Source: CAYMLL01 sp964390645 (GTDB taxonomy: Bacteria > Planctomycetota > UBA8108). Taken from it: DNA of 29,436 bases. The first letter of the stretch is position 1, and every line of letters starts with the position of its first letter. The translations under genes and the position numbers were made by a program. This document shows, in pieces, positions 1-8,269 of this stretch. The notes under the pieces are model-generated. The model was not told the DNA's origin and did no database searches. It saw only the letters and a list, made by a program, of their open reading frames with translations. The DNA lies in contig CAYMLL010000061.1 in NCBI GenBank assembly GCA_964390645.1, positions 1 through 29,436 of the forward strand. The letters run 5' to 3'.

Positions 1-678
1 GTCGGCACAGCGCACGGCGAAACGTTTCGCATCGAGCCCGTACGTCCCGTGTCCGAGATTCGCGAGACCGCGCGCGCCGCGAGCCCACCTGCGGAAAGCG
101 GCGGTTTTCTCGAAACCCGCTTCGTCGAGTTGCGCGACCTTGACCGTACGATCCGATACGACATCCGCTATGCGACAACGAACAACTTCATGGGCTCTCA
201 GTTCTACCACGAGCCCCATGCCTATCTTCAGGAGCCGGCCGCTCGCGCCGCGGTGCGCGCGCACCGCAAATTGGCGAAACTCGGCTACGGCCTTCTGATC
301 CACGACGCGTACCGACCGTGGTTCGTTACGAAGATGTTCTGGGACGCAACTCCGGAGTCACAGAAGCGATTCGTCGCCGACCCGAGTCGGGGCTCCCGCC
401 ACAACCGTGGCTGTGCGGTGGACCTGACTCTCTACTCGCTGGACACCGGCAAGCCGGTCCCGATGGTCAGCGGCTATGACGAATTCACCGAGCGCTCCTT
501 TCCTCAGTACGTCGGAGGAACGTCGCGTGAGCGGTGGCACCGACGCCTGCTGCGACGAGCGATGGAGGAGGAGGGCTTCGAGGTCTACCGGTGGGAGTGG
601 TGGCACTTCGATTATCCGGACTGGAAGCGGTATCCGATCCACGACCTGAGCTTCGAGGAGATCCAGGCGGGGAGGTGA
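1..678 (+). CDS. VanX-like M15 D-alanyl-D-alanine dipeptidase, 5'-partial
   Basis: This is a zinc D,D-dipeptidase of peptidase family M15D (VanX/DdpX type), which splits D-Ala-D-Ala and so acts in peptidoglycan precursor turnover. Counting from a GTG at 49 (209 residues), the motif SRHNRGCAVD supplies zinc ligands His118 and Asp125, and RWEWWHFDY supplies catalytic Glu183 and ligand His186. Arg89 in DAYRPW matches the VanX active-site arginine. The spacing of these residues equals that of VanX (116/123/181/184), and the length is close to its 202 residues. The same frame is open without a stop to base 1, so either the GTG at 49 is the start or this is the C-terminal domain of a longer protein. 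No strong ribosome site precedes the GTG. No van resistance genes are nearby, so general cell-wall metabolism is more likely than glycopeptide resistance. Confidence 0.9.
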   Translation, partial: VGTAHGETFRIEPVRPVSEIRETARAASPPAESGGFLETRFVELRDLDRTIRYDIRYATTNNFMGSQFYHEPHAYLQEPAARAAVRAHRKLAKLGYGLLIHDAYRPWFVTKMFWDATPESQKRFVADPSRGSRHNRGCAVDLTLYSLDTGKPVPMVSGYDEFTERSFPQYVGGTSRERWHRRLLRRAMEEEGFEVYRWEWWHFDYPDWKRYPIHDLSFEEIQAGR

Positions 679-969
679 TCGCGACAGATCCGGACGTTCC
701 GCGCACCATCACGTCGCCTGCTCCGAGAAGGCGGGCTCCATCCGCGAGCAGGAGAAGAGCCTCCACCACCGCCCTGACAGGCTGATTCCGCCTTCACTCG
801 CCGGTCGAGACCCGCTCCGATCTCGGTGCCCGTTCGCCCCTGCCCCGTGCTGCGACGCCCCCCCGACAGCCGCCACCGGTCTCCTCGGGGAGCCGGAAAG
901 CGCGCGTGTGGAAATCCCCCCACTCCGCCGTGGCGGTGAGCCACGACGCCCGAAGTCGTCGGCGATCTC

Positions 970-2748
970 TCAACGCCGTGGTGCCAGGACGCACCGCAGA
1001 CCGACCGCGTCGTCCAGAAGCCCCGGCTCGGCTCCGCGACGATACGTCGAGGTGAGCTTTTCCGCCGGGTCCTTCCAGCTTCCTCCCCGCAGGACGCGCC
1101 GCGAGTCGTCTGCGCCACCCTTTCGGACCGAGCCATCCGCCGGAGCTCCCGCGTGGTCCTCCTGCCACGGGTCGGCACACCACTCCCACAGATAGCCGTG
1201 AACATCGTACAGCTGCCAGGCGTTCGGCTTCTTCGCGCCCACGGGCGGATCGTTGCCGGCCGCGTTGCCCTTGAACCAGCCGTAGTCGTCGAGCTTCCCT
1301 GCGTCGTCCCCGAAGCTGTAGCGGGTGTTCGTCCCGGCACGCGCCGCGAACTCCCACTCCGCCTCGCTCGGCAGACGGATCACCTGGTCGTTGTCGACGA
1401 GGCCGAGCGCGAGCGACAAGTCGGTCGCGATCTGACAGAAGGTCACCGCCGCATCGAAGCTCAACATCTCGACAGAGTTCCTCGGTCCCGTCCAGCGGCT
1501 CGGATTCTGCCCCATCACCGCCTCCCAGAGATTCTGCGGCACCTCGTACCTGGCGACCTCGAAGGACTCCTTCAATCTGACCGGATGCGCGGGCGCCTCG
1601 GACGTCGGCCCGTCATCTCGTCCCATGACGAATCGACCCGGCTTCTCTCCCTCACCCGGCCCGACGCGGACGAACTCACGCCGCAGGACACCGAGCAGCC
1701 GGGCCTGCCGTCGCGTCGGCAGGTGCAGCCCACGGGCGTTGAGGCGTATGCGGTGCAGTCCCGTATCGATGGTGACGTAGAGCAGGTCGCTCTCGAGACC
1801 TCGGCCGAAGACACAGTTCGACGGCAGACCGACCGGCGGAGTAGCACCGACCTGGGGCTTCCCGGTGGGGATGTGCGCTAGCTCCTTGCCCTCGGCGTTG
1901 ACGATCAGGACTCCCGGACGCGAGGAGCTGCGCAGCGCCAGGTAGAGATTGCCGTCGACGTCCGTCGTCATGCCGTCGACGCCCTTCTCCTCCCCGAATT
2001 CGATCAGAACCCGGCGCTCACCGTTCACGCGCCCACCTTCGCCGAGCGGAAATGCCAGGAGGCGCATGACGCCCTGCTTCGGCGCCGGCAGGGCCGGATC
2101 GATGCGATCGGTGCCGTTGTCGTGATCGGCGACGTAGAGCGTCTTCCCGTGCGGGCCGAGCGCGATGCCGTTCGGCTTGACGACATCGTGCGTGACCTCG
2201 ACGACGCGTCCCGAAGCATCGACGCGGTAGACCGCACGGTGCTCGAGCTCGCGGGGCTCGGAGCCAAGGTAGCGAGGATCGGTGAAGTAGACGCTGCCGT
2301 CAGAAGCGATCGCGAGGTCGTTGGGAGCGTTGAATCGCTTGTCTGCGAAGCTGTCGGCGAGCGTCTCACGCTTCTTCGTCTCGATGTTCCAGCGCACGAG
2401 GCGTCGGCCTCCTCCGTCGGAGCCTTCACAGGCGACCAGCCGCCCCTCGGCGTCGAACATCAGCCCGTTGGACTTGCCGCTATCGTTCGCGAACACCGTC
2501 GTCTTGCGCGTCTTCGGATCGAAACGCAGGATCATGCCCTTGTCGGAGCCGAAGGGGATATCCGAGAAGTAGATCGATCCGTCGGGGGCGACGGCGGGCC
2601 CCTCGGTGAGGCCACCCTGGATCGGCGCGCTGCGCTCGAAGAGCTTCTCGAGCCGGCCGTTCGCCGGAACGATGTCACCGGCATCGGCAACACCGAGCAC
2701 TGACACGGTCGATGCGATGGCAAGGAGTCGGAGCTTCAGTGGAGCCAT
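970..2748 (-). CDS. SMP-30/gluconolactonase-like propeller fused to an FGE-sulfatase (SUMF1-like) domain
   Basis: The protein has 592 residues. Residues 1-23 form a signal peptide. Residues 28-345 are an SMP-30/gluconolactonase/LRE propeller in which the expected metal ligands are visible: Glu49 in TEGPAV, Asn143 in APNDL and Asp208 in YVADHD. Residues 365-592 are a formylglycine-generating-enzyme-like domain (FVMG near 373, RLPSEAEWEFAARAG 458-472, WEWC 521-524, RGGSW 554-558). The positions of the two catalytic cysteines of true FGE, just after RGGSW, hold Asp560 and about Leu565. The domain is therefore unlikely to make formylglycine and may be a binding or repurposed fold. The ATG at 2748 is preceded by GGGAGAG at about 6 nt. 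The open frame extends upstream into the previous gene but has no signal peptide there. The gene starts 19 bp after the PQQ-propeller gene and is probably co-transcribed with it. A sugar-acid lactone is a plausible substrate but is not shown. Confidence 0.88.
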   Translation of the reverse strand: MAPLKLRLLAIASTVSVLGVADAGDIVPANGRLEKLFERSAPIQGGLTEGPAVAPDGSIYFSDIPFGSDKGMILRFDPKTRKTTVFANDSGKSNGLMFDAEGRLVACEGSDGGGRRLVRWNIETKKRETLADSFADKRFNAPNDLAIASDGSVYFTDPRYLGSEPRELEHRAVYRVDASGRVVEVTHDVVKPNGIALGPHGKTLYVADHDNGTDRIDPALPAPKQGVMRLLAFPLGEGGRVNGERRVLIEFGEEKGVDGMTTDVDGNLYLALRSSSRPGVLIVNAEGKELAHIPTGKPQVGATPPVGLPSNCVFGRGLESDLLYVTIDTGLHRIRLNARGLHLPTRRQARLLGVLRREFVRVGPGEGEKPGRFVMGRDDGPTSEAPAHPVRLKESFEVARYEVPQNLWEAVMGQNPSRWTGPRNSVEMLSFDAAVTFCQIATDLSLALGLVDNDQVIRLPSEAEWEFAARAGTNTRYSFGDDAGKLDDYGWFKGNAAGNDPPVGAKKPNAWQLYDVHGYLWEWCADPWQEDHAGAPADGSVRKGGADDSRRVLRGGSWKDPAEKLTSTYRRGAEPGLLDDAVGLRCVLAPRR

Positions 2749-2767
2749 GAGAGTCTCTCCCGTCCTG

Positions 2768-4117
2768 TCACTTCTGCGAGAGATCCACACAGACGATCTC
2801 GCGGTCATTTCGCGCGTAGACGCACCGGTTCGCGAAAGCGGGGTGGGACCACACCACCTGGCGGCGCTGCGCACGATTCGTCGGTTCGATGAGCCGCGTG
2901 CGGCTGAGCTCCTTGAAGCCTCTCGAGGATAGCTCGGCGGTGAGCAGCTCGCCTTGCTCGTTGGCGATGAAATAGCGATCTCCCTGCGGCACGATGAACG
3001 CGTTCCACCAGCGCCCGGAGCCTGTCGCCTCCAGCGTCTCCCAGACGCGCGCGCCGGTCTCGGACTCCAGACAGCGAAGCTGGCCGTAGCTACAAACACC
3101 GAAGAAGTGCGCGCCGCGAAAGACCGGCGTGCACATGATCGAGTGCAGGCCGTCCGTCTTCCGCTCACTCGACGAGGATCCCTTCCAGACGAGCTCCGCC
3201 GCGGGCCGATCCCTGGCGAGACGCATCATCATCGAGCCGTTGTAGAACGAAGTCACGAGCAGCAGACTCCTTTCGGGGTCGTGGATCGGCGTCGATATCG
3301 ACAGGCTCGAACGCACCTCGAAAGGCTCACTCCAGTGAACACGACCGGTCTGCGGATCGAGCGAGGACAGTCTCGTGGGCGTCCAGACGATCAGCTGCCG
3401 TGTGCCGCCCGCCTCGACGATAATCGGAGGGCAGTAGCCCGGATCGGGCTCGTCAAGCGCACGCCACAGCGTCTTGCCGGTGTCCCTGTCAAAAGCGACC
3501 ACGCAGGCATCGGGACGTCCACCGGCGAGGAGAATGACCTGCTTGCCGTCGACGAGAGGCGCGGCGCTGGTCCCCCAGACGTTGATCTCGGCGCCGAGAT
3601 CCTCGACGCAGCTCTTCGCCCAGATCACGTCGCCGCTCTTCGCGTCGAGACAGAAGAAGTCGCCCATCGCTCCGAGCGTCCAGACCTTTCCGTCCGAGAC
3701 CGTCGGCGTCGCGCGTGGCCCCACCGGGTAGCTGACCTCGTAACGACTTGGCCACTCGTGTCTCCAGAGCGCCTTGCCGCTCTTCGCGTCGAGACAGTGG
3801 AGGCGCTCCTTGCCTTGCACGCCCTGACGCGAGAAAGGGTCCTCCGGATTGCTCTCGCCCTTTTCCAGAACACGGTCGGTGACGAACACGCGACCATCGG
3901 CCACGGCCGGCCCGGCGTAGCCGCCACCGATCTCCCGTCGCCATACGATGTCGAGCTTCTGCGGAAGAACGTCGACGATGCCCTCCTCGCGCCAGACGCC
4001 GTCGCGCCGAGGCCCGAGCCACTGCGGCCAATCCTCCGCGGACGCGACGGTCACCACCGCCAGAACAACGACCAGGCCGCAGGAAAGACGATGAAGACGT
4101 CGCATCCGGAGAATCAT
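2768..4117 (-). CDS. Secreted PQQ-binding-like beta-propeller protein
   Basis: The protein has 449 residues. A signal peptide (residues 1-27, ending ASA) is followed by DWPQWLGPRRDG, the usual start of the mature region in planctomycete PQQ-like (BamB-fold) propellers. Blades follow, with repeats such as LHCLDAKSGKALW, FFCLDAKSGDVIW and VVAFDRDTGKTLW, each carrying the AxDxxTGxxxW pattern. These proteins are exported. Some bind pyrroloquinoline quinone and others are only structural, and no catalytic residues can be assigned here. The ATG at 4117 has GAGGAG almost touching it; a second Met four codons later is an alternative. This is the first gene of the operon with the SMP-30/FGE fusion, and a promoter-like sequence lies about 85 bp upstream. 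A role in periplasmic sugar or alcohol oxidation is an inference from family and neighbour only. Confidence 0.88.
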   Translation of the reverse strand: MILRMRRLHRLSCGLVVVLAVVTVASAEDWPQWLGPRRDGVWREEGIVDVLPQKLDIVWRREIGGGYAGPAVADGRVFVTDRVLEKGESNPEDPFSRQGVQGKERLHCLDAKSGKALWRHEWPSRYEVSYPVGPRATPTVSDGKVWTLGAMGDFFCLDAKSGDVIWAKSCVEDLGAEINVWGTSAAPLVDGKQVILLAGGRPDACVVAFDRDTGKTLWRALDEPDPGYCPPIIVEAGGTRQLIVWTPTRLSSLDPQTGRVHWSEPFEVRSSLSISTPIHDPERSLLLVTSFYNGSMMMRLARDRPAAELVWKGSSSSERKTDGLHSIMCTPVFRGAHFFGVCSYGQLRCLESETGARVWETLEATGSGRWWNAFIVPQGDRYFIANEQGELLTAELSSRGFKELSRTRLIEPTNRAQRRQVVWSHPAFANRCVYARNDREIVCVDLSQK

Positions 4118-4201
4118 GCTCCTCGTCCGGCTGGAAGGAAAGTCGCGTCCGCGGGAACGCCGAGAGCGTCCGGAGAACCCGCCGAGCTACCCGTGCGGGT
4201 C

Positions 4202-4230
4202 ATGCTAAGTAGCAGACACCGGTCGGTCAA
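4202..4230 (-). promoter_or_regulatory. Putative sigma70-type promoter of the PQQ-propeller/SMP-30 operon
   Basis: Read on the minus strand, TTGACC (4230-4225) is followed after exactly 17 bp by TAGCAT (4207-4202). The -35 matches consensus at five of six positions and the -10 at four of six. It lies about 85 bp before the ATG at 4117, in a spacer otherwise very rich in G and C. Not tested experimentally. Confidence 0.45.
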
Positions 4231-4256
4231 CCAATGGCGGGCGTGGAAGGAGATAC

Positions 4257-4301
4257 GGAGAGCCTTCCGTGACCGGACGCCGCGACGGAGGGACTCTCTC
4301 C
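4257..4301. repeat. Imperfect inverted repeat (hairpin) in the 4.1-5.05 kb spacer
   Basis: GGAGAG at 4257-4262 pairs with CTCTCC at 4296-4301, and the adjoining CCTTCCGT and ACGGAGGG pair with a bulge, leaving a loop of about 14 nt. There is no T-run, so it is not a clear intrinsic terminator. It lies just upstream of the putative promoter at 4202-4230. Confidence 0.3.
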
Positions 4302-4638
4302 GCCGTAAGACCGGGACTCCTGGTCGCGACGACGGGAGTCGGGGCGGGAGATCTCGCCGCCGGTGGTCTGGCCGGTCTCCGCGCCGGCACGGGCGTCCGC
4401 GGTGGCGGGGGCGTGGGCGCCCGGGTCACGGTCTTCAGCAGCCTTCTCGGAGTCCGTCAGGCCGTACCGTACATCGTCGCCGTTGTCTGGCGACTGCGGT
4501 TCCGGTCGCCCCAGATCCGGCGGCAGCCGGTGAACACACGGTCGAGCCCCTGCCGCTTGTACCCCCTCGCTCTCGCGGTGACCCCGACGCTGTGGCTCGG
4601 CACCGACCTCGAGATCGTGCAGAAGGGTCACGCAGTGA

Positions 4639-4824
4639 TCGGCCGCCCGCTTCATTCCGCTCTGCCCTCCGGAACTGCTTCTCCTCGCCGGCCGCAGGCA
4701 GCGCACCCTCGAAGCCGCCCGCGATCGCTGGCCTACCACACTCACCCTGCTCGCCGCGCTGCCCTTCTTCGGCCGCTTCCTGACCTCGAAGACGATCGCT
4801 CTCCTGGAATCACCACGCGGTTAG
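4639..4824 (+). pseudogene. Possible 3' remnant of a membrane-protein gene
   Basis: This frame opens after a stop at 4636-4638 and ends at TAG 4822-4824. It reads about 61 residues, including PPELLLLAGRRQRTLEAA and then TLTLLAALPFFGRFLTSK. That is a charged helix followed by a hydrophobic segment, with about 78% G/C at third codon positions. No start codon or ribosome site is present. The upstream part may continue in the frame that is a multiple of 3 (LALAVTPTLWLGTDLEIVQ, about 4566-4622), which would need a frameshift. I do not recognise the family. It could equally be a chance open frame. Confidence 0.25.
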
Positions 4825-5052
4825 CGGCGAGCTCCACAACCCTCCCCTCGTGACCGGGAACCGGTGTGCCAGAGTTCGACAGGACACCACCTTGTCCACC
4901 TTCCGGCGTCTCCTTCCCGCACTCGAAGCTCTCTCTCGACGGGTCGCGGGGCACGACCGGATCACCGCTCCTGAAACGTCGCGAGAACGCGCACCGGAAC
5001 AGATCCCGAATCCCACGAATGTGGCTTCGCCTCCGACTGTCGAATAGACTTC

Positions 5053-8000
5053 ATGTTTTCCGGTCCGCGGCTCCAGAAGAACCCGATGCACACCCGAGCC
5101 CATCTCACGGTCGTTGTCCTCGTGATGATCTCGAACACCGTCAGGGGCGACGAGTCGAACCCGAGATCCCCATCGACACCACAGTTCAACCGCGACATCC
5201 GTCCCGTCCTCTCGGCGGCCTGCTTCCAGTGCCACGGCCCCGACAAGGCGAATCGCAAGAAGCGCCTGCGCCTCGACGAGGAGAAAGGCGTACGCCGTGT
5301 CTTCGAGCCGGGCAGCCTGGAGGAGAGCAAGGGCTGGCACCGTATCATCTCGAAAGATCCGGACGAGGTCATGCCGCCGCCGGACTCGCACCGCAAGCTC
5401 GAGCCCCGGGAGATCGAACTCGTCCGCCGCTGGATCGAGCAAGGGGCCGAGTGGCAAGGGCACTGGTCCTTCATCGCTCCGAGGAAGCCGACGCTGCCTG
5501 CGGTCGAGAACCGCGAGTGGGTACGCCGACCGATCGACGCGTTCGTCCTCGCGCGACTGGAGCAAGAGGGACTGTCGACGTCGCCGGACGCCGACCGGGA
5601 GCGGACCCTGAGACGCGTGACGCTCGACCTCACCGGCTTGCCCCCGACGATCGCCGAAATCGATGCCTTCCTCACGGACGAACGCCCCGACGCGTACGAG
5701 CACGTCGTCGATCGTCTTCTCGAGTCTCCCCACTATGGCGAGCGCATGACTCTCGCGTGGATGGACGCGGCCCGGTACGGAGACACCAGCGTCTTTCACG
5801 CCGATGGCCCGCGTGACATGTGGCCGTGGCGAGACTGGGTAATCCGCGCGTACAACTCGAACACACCCTTCGACGAGTTCACTGTCCAGCAGATCGCCGG
5901 CGATCTGCTCCCGGAGCCGAGCGTCTCGCAACAAGTCGCCACCGGATTCCTGCGCAACAACGCAACCACGGACGAAGGCGGTGTCATCCCGGAGGAGTTC
6001 CGCGTCGAGTACGCGGTCGACCGCGTCGCCACGACATCCACCGTCTGGCTCGCACTGTCGATGCAGTGCGGCCAGTGCCACGATCACAAGTACGACCCGA
6101 TCTCGCAGGAGGAGTACTACAGCTTCTACGCGTACTTCAACCAGGCCTCGGATCCCGGCATGCAGACCCGCGGAGGCAACCAGAAGCCGGTCGTGGACGT
6201 GCCGAACTTCGACCTGCTGGGGCAGGCAGAGACCCTGAAGGAGAGCCTCACGGAGATCGGCTCGAAGCGAACGGCCCACGCCGCGCAAGTCGAGCCCCGC
6301 TTCCTCGAGTGGCTCACCGAGTCGGAGAAGTCCGCCGACAAGAAGCCGCCGCCGCCTGACGGCCTCCTGTTTCATGTGCCGCTCGACGAGACGAAGGGCA
6401 AGGTCGCGCTCGCGAGTCCGGGGGGGCAGGCGACCGACGGGAAGCCGTCTCCCACGACCGGCGAGGTCAAGGGCAAGACGCGCTGGGAAGAGGGCAAGAT
6501 CGGCGGCTGCTTCGAGCTCGACGGTGGCAACTGGGTCGAGTTTCCGACCCTGGGCGATGTCGAGAGGACCGACTCCTTCAGCTTCGGTGCCTGGGTTCGC
6601 GTGCCGAAGAAGGGCGCCGGTGCACCGCTGGCACGCATGGACAACACGTCCGGGTTCCGCGGCTGGGATTTGCACCTCGACGACCGCCGCGTACAGGTTC
6701 ACCTCATCAACACGTGGGACTCGGACGCGCTGAAGGTCAAGAGCAAGGGGCAGCTGCGGCCGGATACCTGGCAGCACGTCTTCGTGACCTACGACGGCTC
6801 GAGCAAGGCTTCCGGCGTGAGAATCTACGTCGACGGCAAGCCCCAGGAGCACAAGGTAGAACGTGACCATCTCCGGAGCACGATCCGCACCGACAAGCCC
6901 CTGAAGATCGGCCGTCGTCATACCAGCGACACCTTCCGGGGCCGTGTCGACGACGTGCGATTCTACGGCCGGAAGCTGAACGACGCCGAGGTCGGAGCGC
7001 TCGGCGGAACCGACCCGATCGGCCCGCTGCTGACGATCGCACGCGACAAGCGCAGCGCCCAGCAGACCGCGCAGCTTCGCAAGCACTACCTCGAGACCCG
7101 GGACGATGAGTACCGCAAGCTGGACGCCCGGCTGGACGCCGTACGACGCAAGCTCGACGCGGCCAGGAAGCCGGTCGGCACGGTCATGGTGATGAAGGAT
7201 GTCCCGAAGCTCCGCGACACCTTCGTCCTCGAGCGCGGCAACTACGCCTCACCGAACAAGAGTCGCAAGGTACGCCCGAACGTTCCGGCATCGCTGCCCG
7301 CGCTCGCCAAGGACGCGCCGGAGAATCGCCTCGGCCTCGCACGCTGGCTGGTGCGCCCCGACCACCCGCTGACCGCGCGCGTCGCCGTGAACCGCTACTG
7401 GTACATGCTCTTCGGCACCGGAATCGTCAAGACGGTGGAGGACTTCGGCTCTCAGGGTGAGTGGCCGAGCCACCCGGCGCTGCTCGACTGGCTCGCGATC
7501 GACTTCGTCGAGAGCGGCTGGAACGTCAAGCGTATGATCCGGAACATCGTCACGTCGAGCACCTATCGACAGTCCTCACGAATCACGCCGGAGCTCCTCG
7601 AGCGCGATCCCGAGAACCGTCTGCTGGCCCGCGGTCCGCGCTTCCGTCTCGAAGGCGAGTTCATCCGGGACTCGGCGCTGGCGGCAAGCGGTCTCCTGGT
7701 GCGCGACGTCGGCGGACGCGGTGTCAAGCCCTACCAGCCTCCGGGCCTCTGGAACGAGGTCAGCCTCAGCGGAAACGTACGCTTCGTGCCGGACAAGGGA
7801 GAGAAGCTCTACCGCCGCAGCATGTACACGTACTGGAAGCGCTCGTCGCCGGCCCCGAGCCTGACGATCTTCGACACTCCGAGTCGCGAGAAGTGTGTCA
7901 TGCGCCGCTCGCGCACGAACACGCCGCTGCAGGCGCTCGTCACCCTGAACGACCCGCAATTCGTGGAAGCAGCGCGTGTTCTCGCGTCACGCGTAATACG

Positions 8001-8265
8001 CGAGCACGCGAAGCTCCCGGAGCGCATCACTCTGGCGTGCCGTCTGCTGACCGGAACCCGTCCGCACCCCGCGATGCTGCGAATCCTCGCCGACACCTAC
8101 AACGCGGAGCTGGCCGTTTTCCGGGCGTCGCCGGAGCGCGCCGGCAAGCTCCTCTCCATCGGCGAATGGAAGCGAGACGAGGCCATCGATCCCGCCGAGC
8201 ACGCCGCCATGACCATCGTCACGAGCACGATTCTCAATCTCGACTCGACGTTGACACGAGGATAG
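5053..8265 (+). CDS. Planctomycete cytochrome-like protein: PSCyt1 - DUF1549 - LamG - DUF1553
   Basis: This is a 1070-residue exported protein. Residues 12-31 form a hydrophobic signal. Residues 45-105 are a PSCyt1-type domain with the heme-attachment motif CFQCH (Cys57, Cys60, His61). A DUF1549 (PSCyt2) domain spans about 158-390 and holds a second motif, CGQCH, at 339-343. A LamG/concanavalin-like domain occupies about 437-650, and a DUF1553 (PSD1) domain runs from about 750 to the end. This architecture is abundant in Planctomycetota and Verrucomicrobiota and is usually paired with a DUF1501 gene, as here, where the next start is 4 bp downstream. The biochemical role is not established; breakdown of complex polysaccharides has been suggested for the family. 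The ATG at 5053 has no ribosome site. The ATG at 5086 gives a more normal signal peptide and may be the true start. Confidence 0.92.
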   Translation: MFSGPRLQKNPMHTRAHLTVVVLVMISNTVRGDESNPRSPSTPQFNRDIRPVLSAACFQCHGPDKANRKKRLRLDEEKGVRRVFEPGSLEESKGWHRIISKDPDEVMPPPDSHRKLEPREIELVRRWIEQGAEWQGHWSFIAPRKPTLPAVENREWVRRPIDAFVLARLEQEGLSTSPDADRERTLRRVTLDLTGLPPTIAEIDAFLTDERPDAYEHVVDRLLESPHYGERMTLAWMDAARYGDTSVFHADGPRDMWPWRDWVIRAYNSNTPFDEFTVQQIAGDLLPEPSVSQQVATGFLRNNATTDEGGVIPEEFRVEYAVDRVATTSTVWLALSMQCGQCHDHKYDPISQEEYYSFYAYFNQASDPGMQTRGGNQKPVVDVPNFDLLGQAETLKESLTEIGSKRTAHAAQVEPRFLEWLTESEKSADKKPPPPDGLLFHVPLDETKGKVALASPGGQATDGKPSPTTGEVKGKTRWEEGKIGGCFELDGGNWVEFPTLGDVERTDSFSFGAWVRVPKKGAGAPLARMDNTSGFRGWDLHLDDRRVQVHLINTWDSDALKVKSKGQLRPDTWQHVFVTYDGSSKASGVRIYVDGKPQEHKVERDHLRSTIRTDKPLKIGRRHTSDTFRGRVDDVRFYGRKLNDAEVGALGGTDPIGPLLTIARDKRSAQQTAQLRKHYLETRDDEYRKLDARLDAVRRKLDAARKPVGTVMVMKDVPKLRDTFVLERGNYASPNKSRKVRPNVPASLPALAKDAPENRLGLARWLVRPDHPLTARVAVNRYWYMLFGTGIVKTVEDFGSQGEWPSHPALLDWLAIDFVESGWNVKRMIRNIVTSSTYRQSSRITPELLERDPENRLLARGPRFRLEGEFIRDSALAASGLLVRDVGGRGVKPYQPPGLWNEVSLSGNVRFVPDKGEKLYRRSMYTYWKRSSPAPSLTIFDTPSREKCVMRRSRTNTPLQALVTLNDPQFVEAARVLASRVIREHAKLPERITLACRLLTGTRPHPAMLRILADTYNAELAVFRASPERAGKLLSIGEWKRDEAIDPAEHAAMTIVTSTILNLDSTLTRG

Positions 8266-8269
8266 AGGG

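Larger units (their letters stand above)
4118..5052. other. 935-bp spacer between divergent operons, with no convincing intact gene
   Basis: The spacer separates the minus-strand propeller operon from the plus-strand DUF1549/DUF1553 operon. Open frames exist on both strands, but most encode Arg/Pro/Ser-rich, low-complexity translations typical of chance frames in GC-rich DNA. The exceptions are a coding-like tail at 4639-4824, listed separately, and a 65-residue frame at 4850-5047 of doubtful status. The spacer also holds the putative promoter (4202-4230) and a hairpin (4257-4301). Confidence 0.6.

Noticed and set aside
49..678. A glycopeptide-resistance (vanX) gene
   Set aside because: The enzyme family fits, but no vanH, vanA or vanRS-like genes are adjacent, so I do not use that symbol or role.
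2749..3168. N-terminal extension of the SMP-30/FGE frame
   Set aside because: It overlaps the upstream propeller gene and is Arg/Ser-rich, whereas the ATG at 2748 has a ribosome site and begins a signal peptide.
2954..4783. A 609-residue plus-strand frame across the propeller gene and spacer
   Set aside because: It is antisense to the PQQ-like propeller for most of its length, then turns into Arg/Ser/Pro-rich sequence. No start signal or family match was seen.
4810..7086. A 758-residue open frame antisense to the DUF1549/LamG/DUF1553 gene
   Set aside because: Its translation has no recognisable domain, and the opposite strand has two CxxCH motifs and conserved domains.
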